Assembly: GCA_023245975.1 (NCBI GenBank)
Contig: JAHFJF010000025.1
Coordinates: 1-5,135, forward strand
DNA from: an archaeon
Lineage (GTDB): Archaea; Nanobdellota; Nanobdellia; SCGC-AAA011-G17; GW2011-AR17
Direction: 5' to 3'
DNA length: 5,135 nt
Below are positions 1-5,135 of this stretch, piece by piece (the stretch's first letter is position 1; every line of letters begins with the position of its first letter). Under the pieces are notes generated by a model. That model did no database searches. It saw only the letters and a list, made by a program, of their open reading frames with translations, and was not told where the DNA came from. Both the position numbers and the translations under genes were made by a program.

Positions 1-503
1 AGCGCCTCTGTCCTGTCGCCGTCTTCTAAAGGAACAAATACAACATCCGCTTTTAGAATTCCCTGTGCATTAACATATCTTCTGTTTGAATCGAGAAATT
101 TTATTTTATGTTTTTTATCTTCCAATAAAACTTTTCCTGCTCCATTTTTAATCAAATGATTTTTTATTTTTATTTCTCTTTTATTTGAGCAATGAAAAAT
201 ATTAACTTCTAATGGGGCTTTTATTGCTTTTGATAATCTAACCAAATCTTTTGGAACTAAAGCAGCAGTATTTCCGTTTACTGAAATGACCGGATTGTTT
301 GCCAATAAAAGCAATGCAGCAGCTGCCTTAATTGATTTTTTAGCAAAATGATTTGTCTTCTCTGCAATCAAATAATCAAAAGCTTCTCCTCTGCCGTGGG
401 CTATCAGGCCATGAATTGAGGTTATGCCTTCATCCACACCTCTTACAATTAAATCTCTGGTTTTTAATGAAGTATAGCGCGGATGTGATTTTGGAATTTG
501 CAT
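1..503 (-). CDS. 4-phosphopantoate--beta-alanine ligase (archaeal phosphopantothenate synthetase), partial at its 3' end
   Basis: This cytosolic enzyme joins 4-phosphopantoate and beta-alanine using ATP to give 4'-phosphopantothenate in the archaeal CoA route. The reading frame starts at the ATG at 503 (CAT on the plus strand) and stays open to the window edge, giving 167 residues of a family usually about 240-265 long, so the C-terminal third is missing. The family signature is clear: MQIPKSHPRYTSLKTR at residues 1-16, GLIAHGRGEAFDYL at 32-45, an Ala/Leu-rich helix followed by NNPVISVNGNTAAL at about 60-82, EVNIF at 99-103, and ADVVFVPLEDGDRTEA at 152-167 at the edge. The ATG is chosen because the IPKSHPRY block normally lies at the N terminus. 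The partner enzyme, pantoate kinase, is at 3347-4183 on the same strand. No Shine-Dalgarno is seen; a TATA-like box about 34 nt upstream suggests a very short leader. Identification rests on remembered family motifs but is strong. Confidence 0.93.
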   Translation of the reverse strand, partial: MQIPKSHPRYTSLKTRDLIVRGVDEGITSIHGLIAHGRGEAFDYLIAEKTNHFAKKSIKAAAALLLLANNPVISVNGNTAALVPKDLVRLSKAIKAPLEVNIFHCSNKREIKIKNHLIKNGAGKVLLEDKKHKIKFLDSNRRYVNAQGILKADVVFVPLEDGDRTEA

Positions 504-531
504 TTTATGCCGTCTTTAAAATATATCACAG

Positions 532-541
532 TATTTAAAAA
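532..541 (-). promoter_or_regulatory. TATA-like box for the phosphopantothenate synthetase gene
   Basis: Read on the minus strand, this is TTTTTAAATA preceded by purine-rich GCAAAG, which resembles an archaeal BRE/TATA element. Its centre is about 34 nt upstream of the ATG at 503, placing a transcription start roughly 8 nt before the start codon. A second AT-rich run nearer the gene (about 516-525) is too close to serve. AT-rich background makes chance matches likely. Confidence 0.4.
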
Positions 542-562
542 CTTTGCTTCTTCAAAAAATAT

Positions 563-578
563 AAGAAAATTTATATAT
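563..578 (+). promoter_or_regulatory. BRE/TATA promoter element for the surface spike gene
   Basis: AGAAAA followed by TTTATATAT (570-578) matches the archaeal BRE plus TATA pattern well and is the best such match in the window. A start site about 25 nt downstream would fall near 598-602, giving a leader of roughly 65-70 nt before codon 668, unlike the near-leaderless layout of the two CoA genes. It sits back to back with the minus-strand promoter at 532-541, so 504-667 looks like a divergent promoter region. Confidence 0.5.
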
Positions 579-654
579 GGGTTCTCAATTAAAGTTTTCT
601 GATAGAAAATCTGGGAAAAAATCTCTAAAAGATTTTTTTTTACATAATCCAAAA

Positions 655-688
655 GAAGGTGTTTTAAATCAAAAAATCAGTTTTTTTA
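655..688 (+). promoter_or_regulatory. Shine-Dalgarno and probable non-canonical AUC start region of the spike gene
   Basis: GAAGGTG at 655-661 contains AGGTG, a five-base match to the archaeal Shine-Dalgarno core. Six bases later comes ATC at 668-670, in frame with the spike gene. A TAA stop at 665-667 immediately precedes it, so translation in this frame cannot begin earlier. Reading from 668 gives (I/M)KKSVFLMISLLLAFSVYA: a charged start, a hydrophobic core and a VYA cleavage site, which is a textbook secretion signal. The nearest ATG (689) is 27 nt from the Shine-Dalgarno and leaves only MISLLLAFSVYA without the lysines. Either AUC is used as the start, or an ATG has been changed by one base by mutation or sequencing error. 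Confidence 0.6.
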
Positions 689-3283
689 ATGATATCGCTT
701 TTATTAGCTTTTTCTGTGTATGCCAGATCTCCTGATGTCAACTCTGATAAATGTATAGATGTTAGAGATTTGACCATTATAGGTCTAAACACAGGAAAAT
801 CAACTCCATTAGAAGCAGATGTTAATGAGGACCGCATAATCAACCGTGATGATTATTCTATCGTCGAGAAATTATGGCTTAATTCTAGATATTCAATTAA
901 TGATTCCTGTAAGGGCTTTAGCTGCAAAACGTATGAAGATTGTAACGGCGTGGATGATAATTGCAATGGAATAATAGACGATAACTGTACGACAAAACAG
1001 AATATTATATACGGAAGTCAACCCTATGATGTAAGAAATTTCGGCGCTATCCCTAATGATGGAATTGATGACAGCGCGGCATTTCAGAGGGCATTTGATG
1101 CATGTAGGAGAGACGCCATCGGCCAGTCAGGCAATTCTGGTGTGGATTTTGGCCCAAGCGAGAGCTTTACAGTCCACGTACCTATAGGAACATTCAGTAT
1201 AGGCTCAACCATCAATGGAACATGTTCTTTAGAAGGCGAGAATAGAGCAATTTCCATTCTTCAGTATGATGGAACTATTCCAATCACTATGCTGAGGTAT
1301 AATAGAGCAGCGCACTTTTCGGTAAAACATATTGGATTTAAGACCGCAAGAGATGGTCATGCGACAACTCACTTGCATATCAAGGATAGCGTTTACTTTG
1401 TGATGGATGACATTGCATCTTGGGTTGGCACAACTATCGGCGGTGACAACAGGGTAATTGGCATTCACGTTGAAGGAACAGCTAATGGACCGCTAGTGCC
1501 TCCGCGCGGAAGCGGCGAGATAAAAAATTACTTGTACACCGCGCGTCCCTTGTCCGGTAAACGTGGGGCATATGGGATATGGCTGCATGGCAATGGGCAG
1601 GGAGTGTCGAATGTTGTTATTGACGGGTATTATAATATAGAAGAAGCGTATGTTGGCATATTATTTGAAAACGCCGACGACAATACAGTTATGGGAGAAG
1701 GAACTATTGGCGGACATCAAAATGCGAACCTTAAGTTTGTTAATGCGGATGCCAATAAGATTATCGGGGTTCGCCTGACTCAACCGGGCGTAAAACAAAT
1801 AATGGCTGACGCTGATTCAGAAAACAACTTCTTTATAGGAGTGATGTGTTTTGATTTGGACCATCCAGAAGTGGGTGTGGCGTTTTGCGGCTCTGGCACA
1901 GATACATATGGGTTAAAAGCCGTCGTGCTAAACGGTGGCGACTCTAATAATATAAACAAAATCAATGCACCACTAGGGATAGGAACTTCAAATCCAAGTG
2001 CCAATTTGCATGTCATTGGAACTCCATCCACAAGCGGCAATCTGTTTTTATTATCAGGCGCAGATCCAAACGGAAATCTATTCGGCCAGATAGAGACCAA
2101 GGGAACAGGGGGGGCAATCTTAAACCTTAATGCTTCATCCGGCTCAAGATTTACAATACAATCTTCTGGCTCTGCAAGTGGAGTTGGCAAAAACAAGCTT
2201 GTAATAGGAGAGTTTGGAAGCAGCAGCAAAGGAAACACTTATCTTACGATAGTAAACAGAACTGGCAATGTCGGAATAGGGACGATAAATCCTGCAGAAA
2301 AGCTTGAAGTGTCAGGAACAGTAAAAGCAATTAAATTCGTAGGCGATGGCTCCGGTTTAACGAATCTCCCACAAAACACAGAGAATCCAGATCTCGCTCC
2401 TCTAACACTGGATAAACAAAATGGGCGAGTTGGTATTAGTACAACAGATACTACTGAAGGCGGTAAGGTTAATTCTAAGTTAACAATACGTCAAGACGAT
2501 GGATTGACAGGCTTTGCTATTATGGGCCGTTCTGGAGCACGGCGTTTTGCCATAAACCCTGCCGCAGACGGCTCATGGACAATGTACGACGGCACTAACA
2601 GTAAATGGAATTCTGGAATAACCCAAAAAAATGGCAATGTTGGCATAGGGACAACGAATCCCACACGTACTCTGCATGTGCGTAGCACGAGCGGCGAATT
2701 GGCGCAATTCGAAAACGACGGTCCCGGTAACGCGGTGCTACAGATTAAAAGTGATCAGAACAGGCAAAGAGCAATAAACTTCCTTAGCTCTCCGGATAAT
2801 AATACAGTGGGGCAGATTGCCGTATATGGAAACCTAAGTACGGGAAGCTACATGACCTTTCGAACTTCAGGTTCAAGTGAAGCGATGCGAATAGACAAAA
2901 ATGGAAATCTTGGTATTGGCACTTCTGACCCAACAGAGGGCGGTACAGTTAATTCAGCGCTTACCATACGTCAAGACGACGGCTCAACGGGTCTTGCTAT
3001 TATGAATCAATCTGGGGGCAGACGATTTGCCGTAAATCCGAACTCAGATGGATCTTGGAATTTATATGACGGCGCTAATGCAAAATGGAATCAGGGAATC
3101 ACTCAAAAAGAAGGAAACGTAGGAATTGGAGTAGTGGCTCCCAAACAGAAACTTGAGATAAATGGCGCATTGCGGATTGTTGCTACAAGTTGGCCTACAA
3201 ATCCAAGCCCAGGCACTATATTTTTTGACTCAAAACATTTCTACGGTTTCGACGGCACAACATGGAAACAATTGGACAACTGA
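689..3283 (+). CDS. Secreted multidomain surface spike: dockerin-like, MopE-like motif, pectate-lyase-3 beta-helix, tail-fibre-like repeats
   Basis: Likely an exported adhesin or glycan-binding spike of 864 residues counted from the ATG; the real start may be codon 668. Residues 1-12 are the end of a signal peptide. Residues 16-27 (D16, N18, D20, D27) and 44-55 (D44, N46, D48, D55) form paired dockerin/EF-type calcium loops. C85 to C100 is a MopE-like motif, CNGVDDNC then GIIDDNC. From about 113 (YDVRNFGAIPNDGIDDSAAF) to about 425 lies a right-handed beta-helix of the pectate-lyase-3/phage-tailspike type; I could not identify catalytic residues, so binding is as likely as cleavage. The rest is a stalk with GNxGIGTxxP-type motifs at about 430, 526, 579, 649, 739 and 809, including FVGDGSGLTNLP at 550-561, and a C-terminal cap PGTIFFDSKHFYGFDGTTWK. 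No S74 peptidase, membrane anchor or sorting signal is visible. It lies opposite to and between the CoA genes and is richer in G+C than they are. Confidence 0.88.
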   Translation: MISLLLAFSVYARSPDVNSDKCIDVRDLTIIGLNTGKSTPLEADVNEDRIINRDDYSIVEKLWLNSRYSINDSCKGFSCKTYEDCNGVDDNCNGIIDDNCTTKQNIIYGSQPYDVRNFGAIPNDGIDDSAAFQRAFDACRRDAIGQSGNSGVDFGPSESFTVHVPIGTFSIGSTINGTCSLEGENRAISILQYDGTIPITMLRYNRAAHFSVKHIGFKTARDGHATTHLHIKDSVYFVMDDIASWVGTTIGGDNRVIGIHVEGTANGPLVPPRGSGEIKNYLYTARPLSGKRGAYGIWLHGNGQGVSNVVIDGYYNIEEAYVGILFENADDNTVMGEGTIGGHQNANLKFVNADANKIIGVRLTQPGVKQIMADADSENNFFIGVMCFDLDHPEVGVAFCGSGTDTYGLKAVVLNGGDSNNINKINAPLGIGTSNPSANLHVIGTPSTSGNLFLLSGADPNGNLFGQIETKGTGGAILNLNASSGSRFTIQSSGSASGVGKNKLVIGEFGSSSKGNTYLTIVNRTGNVGIGTINPAEKLEVSGTVKAIKFVGDGSGLTNLPQNTENPDLAPLTLDKQNGRVGISTTDTTEGGKVNSKLTIRQDDGLTGFAIMGRSGARRFAINPAADGSWTMYDGTNSKWNSGITQKNGNVGIGTTNPTRTLHVRSTSGELAQFENDGPGNAVLQIKSDQNRQRAINFLSSPDNNTVGQIAVYGNLSTGSYMTFRTSGSSEAMRIDKNGNLGIGTSDPTEGGTVNSALTIRQDDGSTGLAIMNQSGGRRFAVNPNSDGSWNLYDGANAKWNQGITQKEGNVGIGVVAPKQKLEINGALRIVATSWPTNPSPGTIFFDSKHFYGFDGTTWKQLDN
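734..853 (+). other. Dockerin-like calcium-loop pair within the spike protein
   Basis: Two 12-residue loops, DVNSDKCIDVRD and DVNEDRIINRDD, are separated by 16 residues. Both follow the dockerin type I pattern with D, N and D at positions 1, 3 and 5 and D at 12. Dockerins bind calcium and usually dock to cohesin modules; no cohesin is visible in this window, so the partner is unknown. The second loop also keeps N at position 9. Confidence 0.7.
941..988 (+). other. MopE-like Cys/Asp metal-binding motif
   Basis: Residues C85-C100 read CNGVDDNCNGIIDDNC, the CxGxDDxCxGxID pattern named after the copper-binding protein MopE and common in exported proteins. The motif links the dockerin-like region to the beta-helix. 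Metal binding is inferred from the pattern only. Confidence 0.7.
2401..2660 (+). repeat. Stalk module copy A (partner at 2881-3140)
   Basis: This is the first copy of an internal duplication inside the spike gene. The second copy lies exactly 480 bp (160 residues) downstream with no insertion or deletion. Shared landmarks are EGGxVNS, LTIRQDDG, RRFAxNP, DGSW, YDGxNxKWN and GITQK, followed by GNVGIG. Counting by hand over 2461-2640 against 2941-3120 gives 126 of 180 identical bases. Confidence 0.85.
2881..3140 (+). repeat. Stalk module copy B (partner at 2401-2660)
   Basis: This is the second copy of the 160-residue-period duplication in the spike stalk. Over 57 residues starting at LTIRQDDG, 43 are identical to copy A by hand count. 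After this copy the protein ends in a different short cap (about residues 820-864), so the duplication does not continue. Confidence 0.85.
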
Positions 3284-3346
3284 TGAACGATTAAACTCTA
3301 AGATGGTTGTTTGAAAAGAATATAATGAAAGAATTTTTAGCCCAAG
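3284..3346. terminator. Convergent intergenic gap with weak oligo-T stops
   Basis: The spike gene (plus) and pantoate kinase gene (minus) converge here. On the plus strand a run of five T at 3334-3338 lies about 50 nt after the spike stop. On the minus strand there are T-rich tracts of three and four T broken by C. Archaeal transcription often ends at oligo-T, but no hairpin or long T run is present, so this is a weak call. Confidence 0.25.
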
Positions 3347-4183
3347 TCATAACAAGTGAGCGCCTTCATTCAATATTTTTAATCTTATTGAATCTTTAAA
3401 TGGCTTATCGCTGAATACTGCATTTCCAAGCATTATCATTGAAGCATTTCCGTTATTTTCTTCTATTTCTTTTATTGCTTGCATTGTTTTTTTCTCTTTT
3501 AAAAGTTTGCTTTGGGCTGCAAACTCTTTTGATATTTTGATGACATCGCTAAAGGATGTATGTTCACCTTTTTGTATTAATTTTTTAATTTTATTTAGCG
3601 CTATTGATGCGGATTTGTTAATATTGTATTTTAATTTCTGGTTTGTAATTATTGATCTTGTGGAAAGTTTGCTAAAATATCTGCAATAAACGCCAATATT
3701 ATCTATCGGAAGCCTGCTTACAATAAAATAAGAGCTTGGCCTTAACTTTACGCAAAAGCCCCCGTAAAATTGATTGGCAACATCCCCTAAACCTGTTTTA
3801 TTCTCAACTTCGGCAGTATGCGCAAGAACCGCGAGTTCTCTATCTGATTTTTTTAAATCCAGCATTTTATTTATTGAGTATGCACTTGCAAGTGCGCCTG
3901 CACCGCTTAATCCAAAGCCGCATCCCAAAGGAAGCTTTGAATTTACATAAATTTTTATATTTTCTTTTGTTAATTTTTCAATAACGTTTTTTATAGTCGG
4001 AAAATTTATCGGAGAATTATTAAAAATAACTTCATTCTTTTTTGATTCTTCTGCTTTAATAGTTACTCCTTCATTTAAAGTAAATCCTACTCCATACGAT
4101 CCCATCCATCTTGGATTTTGATGCAAGTAAATCTTAAAAATGCAGCTTATGTTTGCCGGTGCAAATGCCTTGGCGGATTTCAT
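3347..4183 (-). CDS. Pantoate kinase, archaeal GHMP-family kinase
   Basis: This cytosolic enzyme phosphorylates pantoate with ATP to 4-phosphopantoate, the substrate of the ligase at 1-503; together they replace the bacterial order of pantothenate synthesis and phosphorylation. The 278-residue product is complete and close to the usual family length. Visible motifs are the N-terminal FAPANIS strand at 7-13, GSYGVGFTLNEGV at 28-40, the GHMP ATP-binding loop PLGCGFGLSGAGAL at 85-98, HTAEVENKTGLGDVANQF at 122-139 with GLGDV typical of pantoate kinases, and a C-terminal ASMIMLGNAVFSD block typical of the GHMP C-domain. The ATG at 4183 is placed 7 residues before the first conserved block and about 27 nt downstream of a TATA-like box, with no Shine-Dalgarno, suggesting a leaderless mRNA. 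The upstream gene on the same strand ends 58 bp earlier, but the promoter suggests separate transcription. Confidence 0.93.
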   Translation of the reverse strand: MKSAKAFAPANISCIFKIYLHQNPRWMGSYGVGFTLNEGVTIKAEESKKNEVIFNNSPINFPTIKNVIEKLTKENIKIYVNSKLPLGCGFGLSGAGALASAYSINKMLDLKKSDRELAVLAHTAEVENKTGLGDVANQFYGGFCVKLRPSSYFIVSRLPIDNIGVYCRYFSKLSTRSIITNQKLKYNINKSASIALNKIKKLIQKGEHTSFSDVIKISKEFAAQSKLLKEKKTMQAIKEIEENNGNASMIMLGNAVFSDKPFKDSIRLKILNEGAHLL

Positions 4184-4205
4184 AGAATGATATGATTAAC
4201 TAAAG

Positions 4206-4215
4206 GTATATAATA
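4206..4215 (-). promoter_or_regulatory. TATA-like box for pantoate kinase
   Basis: The minus strand reads CTTTATTATATACC over 4205-4218, with the core TTATATAC. Its centre is about 27 nt upstream of the ATG at 4183, so transcription would begin at or within a base or two of the start codon. It lies in the 58-bp gap after the preceding gene, arguing that pantoate kinase is not solely read through from that gene. Confidence 0.5.
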
Positions 4216-4241
4216 AAGTAATGGTGCTGATTTTTATTCTG

Positions 4242-5135
4242 CTATTGCTCAAAGCAGTATAAATAATAGAAAGAACTACAAGGTCCATTGCTTGTCCAAG
4301 TTGAATCCACTGCAGTAGTGCCAAAAAGGCTTCCGATTGAAGAGGATGAGGATGTCCAATCCCTGCATGTCCTATCATCGTTTAAGTTTGAAATTGTTCC
4401 ATCAGGATTGGTATTTGTCCATACATTTCCTTGTGGAACTAATACACCATTTTCATTTTTGTTTATTGGATTCTGCAATGTACCGTCGGTAAGATCGTTC
4501 CAGTTGTTTGCAACAGTTGTACTCAATACGTCATTTAATGTATAAGGAAGGTTAGAATGTATAATACGATCTCTGGCTGCAATTGTTGAGCTAGAGAGCC
4601 ATGCTTTGAAGTTTTTTCCGCTAAGTGAAGGTACAACACCTGCCAATCTCTGGCAGTTATTGTCTGCACCTGCTAAGCCGTTAGCTGCTGTACCTTTAAG
4701 GTTTCCAGTGTACTTTGCGGAAGATACAAAAACTTTTTTAGATGAGATGGCAACAACTTCGACTATAAATGTTATAGGCGTAAGTGTGCTAACTCCATTA
4801 ACATTTGAAACAGTAACAGACTTTGCACCAAAAGGATTAGAGGGAAGAGAAGGAACCTCAAATGCCAAAGTTATGCCGTCGGCAGAGTTGAGATTGGGTA
4901 TATTTATAGCTGCAAAAATATCTCCGAAACGTACATTATTTCCAGTTGCAGTAAACCCAGCGCCACTTATATTTACTCTTGTGCCAATCTGCCCATGAGT
5001 TGGAAATAATCTATTGATACTTGGGACAGGAGCAACTTCGACTATAAATGTTATAGGCGTAAGTGTGCTAACTCCATTAACATTTGAAACAGTAACAGAC
5101 TTTGCACCAAAAGGATTAGAGGGAAGAGAAGGAAC
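4242..5135 (-). CDS. Surface protein with IPT/TIG repeats and C-terminal DUF1554 lectin-like domain, partial at its 5' end
   Basis: Probably an exported adhesion or ligand-binding protein; only the C-terminal 297 residues are in the window. The frame is open from the right edge to the TAG at 4242-4244. The first in-frame start-like codon, a TTG at 4866-4868, lies in the middle of a conserved beta domain and is not the true start. Visible residues 1-34 are the end of one IPT/TIG immunoglobulin-like domain, and 38-127 are a full one (PSINRLFPTHGQIGTRVNIS then GAGFTATGNNVRFGD). Residues about 133-297 resemble DUF1554, best known from Leptospira and other bacterial surface proteins: KVFVSSAKYTGNLKG, GADNNCQRLA, KAWLSSSTIAARDRI, WNDLTDGTL, CRDWTSSSSSIGS and the terminal YCFEQ, with four cysteines that could form two disulfides. 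Signal peptide and further repeats would lie outside the window. It has no metabolic link to the adjacent pantoate kinase. Confidence 0.85.
   Translation of the reverse strand, partial: VPSLPSNPFGAKSVTVSNVNGVSTLTPITFIVEVAPVPSINRLFPTHGQIGTRVNISGAGFTATGNNVRFGDIFAAINIPNLNSADGITLAFEVPSLPSNPFGAKSVTVSNVNGVSTLTPITFIVEVVAISSKKVFVSSAKYTGNLKGTAANGLAGADNNCQRLAGVVPSLSGKNFKAWLSSSTIAARDRIIHSNLPYTLNDVLSTTVANNWNDLTDGTLQNPINKNENGVLVPQGNVWTNTNPDGTISNLNDDRTCRDWTSSSSSIGSLFGTTAVDSTWTSNGPCSSFYYLYCFEQ
4245..4739 (-). other. DUF1554 lectin-like domain
   Basis: The last roughly 165 residues of the partial surface protein carry the DUF1554 pattern: an FVSS-YTGNL opening, a GADNNCQ helix, KAWLS, ARDRI, NNWNDLTDGTLQNPI with an ENGV stretch, VWT, a Cys-Arg-Asp-Trp-Thr turn rich in serine, and the YCFEQ end. 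The domain is thought to have a C-type-lectin-like or related fold and is found mainly in bacteria; no specific ligand can be deduced. Confidence 0.75.
4754..4856 (-). repeat. Perfect direct repeat, proximal copy (partner at 5033-5135)
   Basis: These 103 bases are identical, base for base, to 5033-5135. The offset is 279 bp, which is 93 codons, so the repeat is in frame and the unit is one IPT/TIG domain. It encodes the domain's C-terminal strands, from VPSLPSNPFGAKSV to LTPITFIVEV. Identity ends abruptly at the left boundary (4753 is A, 5032 is G), where the DUF1554 linker begins. Confidence 0.97.
5033..5135 (-). repeat. Perfect direct repeat, distal copy, cut by window edge
   Basis: This is the second copy of the 103-bp repeat, reaching the last base of the window, so the true length of identity is unknown and is probably longer. 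A whole domain unit of 279 bp separates the two copies, and further units may follow outside. Confidence 0.97.

Noticed and set aside
353..538. Plus-strand frame opposite phosphopantothenate synthetase
   Set aside because: Antisense shadow of a clearly conserved protein-coding region.
464..652. A 62-codon minus-strand frame over the divergent promoter region
   Set aside because: It overlaps the start of phosphopantothenate synthetase in another frame, covers both promoter-like boxes and shows no family motif.
577..735. A 52-codon plus-strand reading frame starting at an ATG inside the TATA-like box
   Set aside because: Its start lies within the predicted TATA element and so upstream of the likely transcript; it has no Shine-Dalgarno, no recognisable domain, and overlaps the spike gene in another frame.
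1780..2238. A 152-codon minus-strand frame inside the spike gene
   Set aside because: It is antisense to conserved beta-helix and stalk repeats; its Pro/Leu-rich composition is what the reverse complement of Gly/Asn-rich coding sequence gives.
689..3283. Prophage or viral tail-fibre origin of the spike gene
   Set aside because: The stalk repeats and beta-helix resemble phage spikes, but the signal peptide, dockerin loops and MopE-like motif point to a secreted cellular protein, and no other viral gene is present.
4866..4868. TTG as start codon of the DUF1554 protein
   Set aside because: The frame continues open to the window edge with an IPT/TIG domain and a perfect repeat on the far side, so the start is outside.
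4288..4998. Two plus-strand frames (4288-4545, 4606-4998) opposite the DUF1554 protein
   Set aside because: The minus-strand frame carries clear IPT/TIG and DUF1554 motifs through the whole stretch, so these are shadows.
4754..5135. Insertion sequence or CRISPR-like array at the right edge
   Set aside because: The repeat is in frame, coding, and has the period of one protein domain; there are no inverted ends, transposase, or short repeat-spacer pattern.

Overview
The window reads as a piece of an archaeal chromosome. Two flanking minus-strand genes encode the archaea-specific pair of coenzyme A enzymes: 4-phosphopantoate--beta-alanine ligase (phosphopantothenate synthetase, partial, 1-503) and pantoate kinase (3347-4183). 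AT-rich TATA-like boxes at archaeal distances (about 27-34 nt) from the two starts agree with this. The lineage cannot be fixed from the sequence; a small-genome or metagenomic archaeon (DPANN-like or similar) is only a guess from the surface-protein style.

Layout, left to right: (1) the N-terminal two thirds of phosphopantothenate synthetase on the minus strand, running off the left edge; (2) a divergent promoter region (504-667); (3) a long plus-strand gene (ATG 689-3283, probably really starting further upstream) for a secreted multidomain surface protein: signal peptide, dockerin-like paired calcium loops, a MopE-like Cys/Asp motif, a pectate-lyase-3/tailspike type beta-helix, then a tail-fibre-like stalk with six GNxGIGTxxP-type motifs; (4) a 63-bp convergent intergenic gap; (5) pantoate kinase on the minus strand with its own, nearly leaderless, promoter; (6) the C-terminal 297 residues of another minus-strand surface protein, made of tandem IPT/TIG domains followed by a DUF1554 lectin-like domain, running off the right edge.

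Functionally, the two enzymes give consecutive steps (pantoate to 4-phosphopantoate to 4'-phosphopantothenate) of archaeal CoA synthesis. The two surface proteins have no metabolic link to them and look like adhesion or carbohydrate-recognition cargo. The spike gene lies between the two CoA genes on the opposite strand, so if they were once neighbours it splits the pair. The strongest points for a second look are the spike gene's apparent AUC start (Shine-Dalgarno and complete signal peptide both fit codon 668, not ATG 689), its composite architecture, and a perfect repeat of at least 103 bp between adjacent IPT/TIG units at the right edge. No RNA genes, CRISPR arrays or transposons were seen, and no gene-free stretch exceeds 300 bases.
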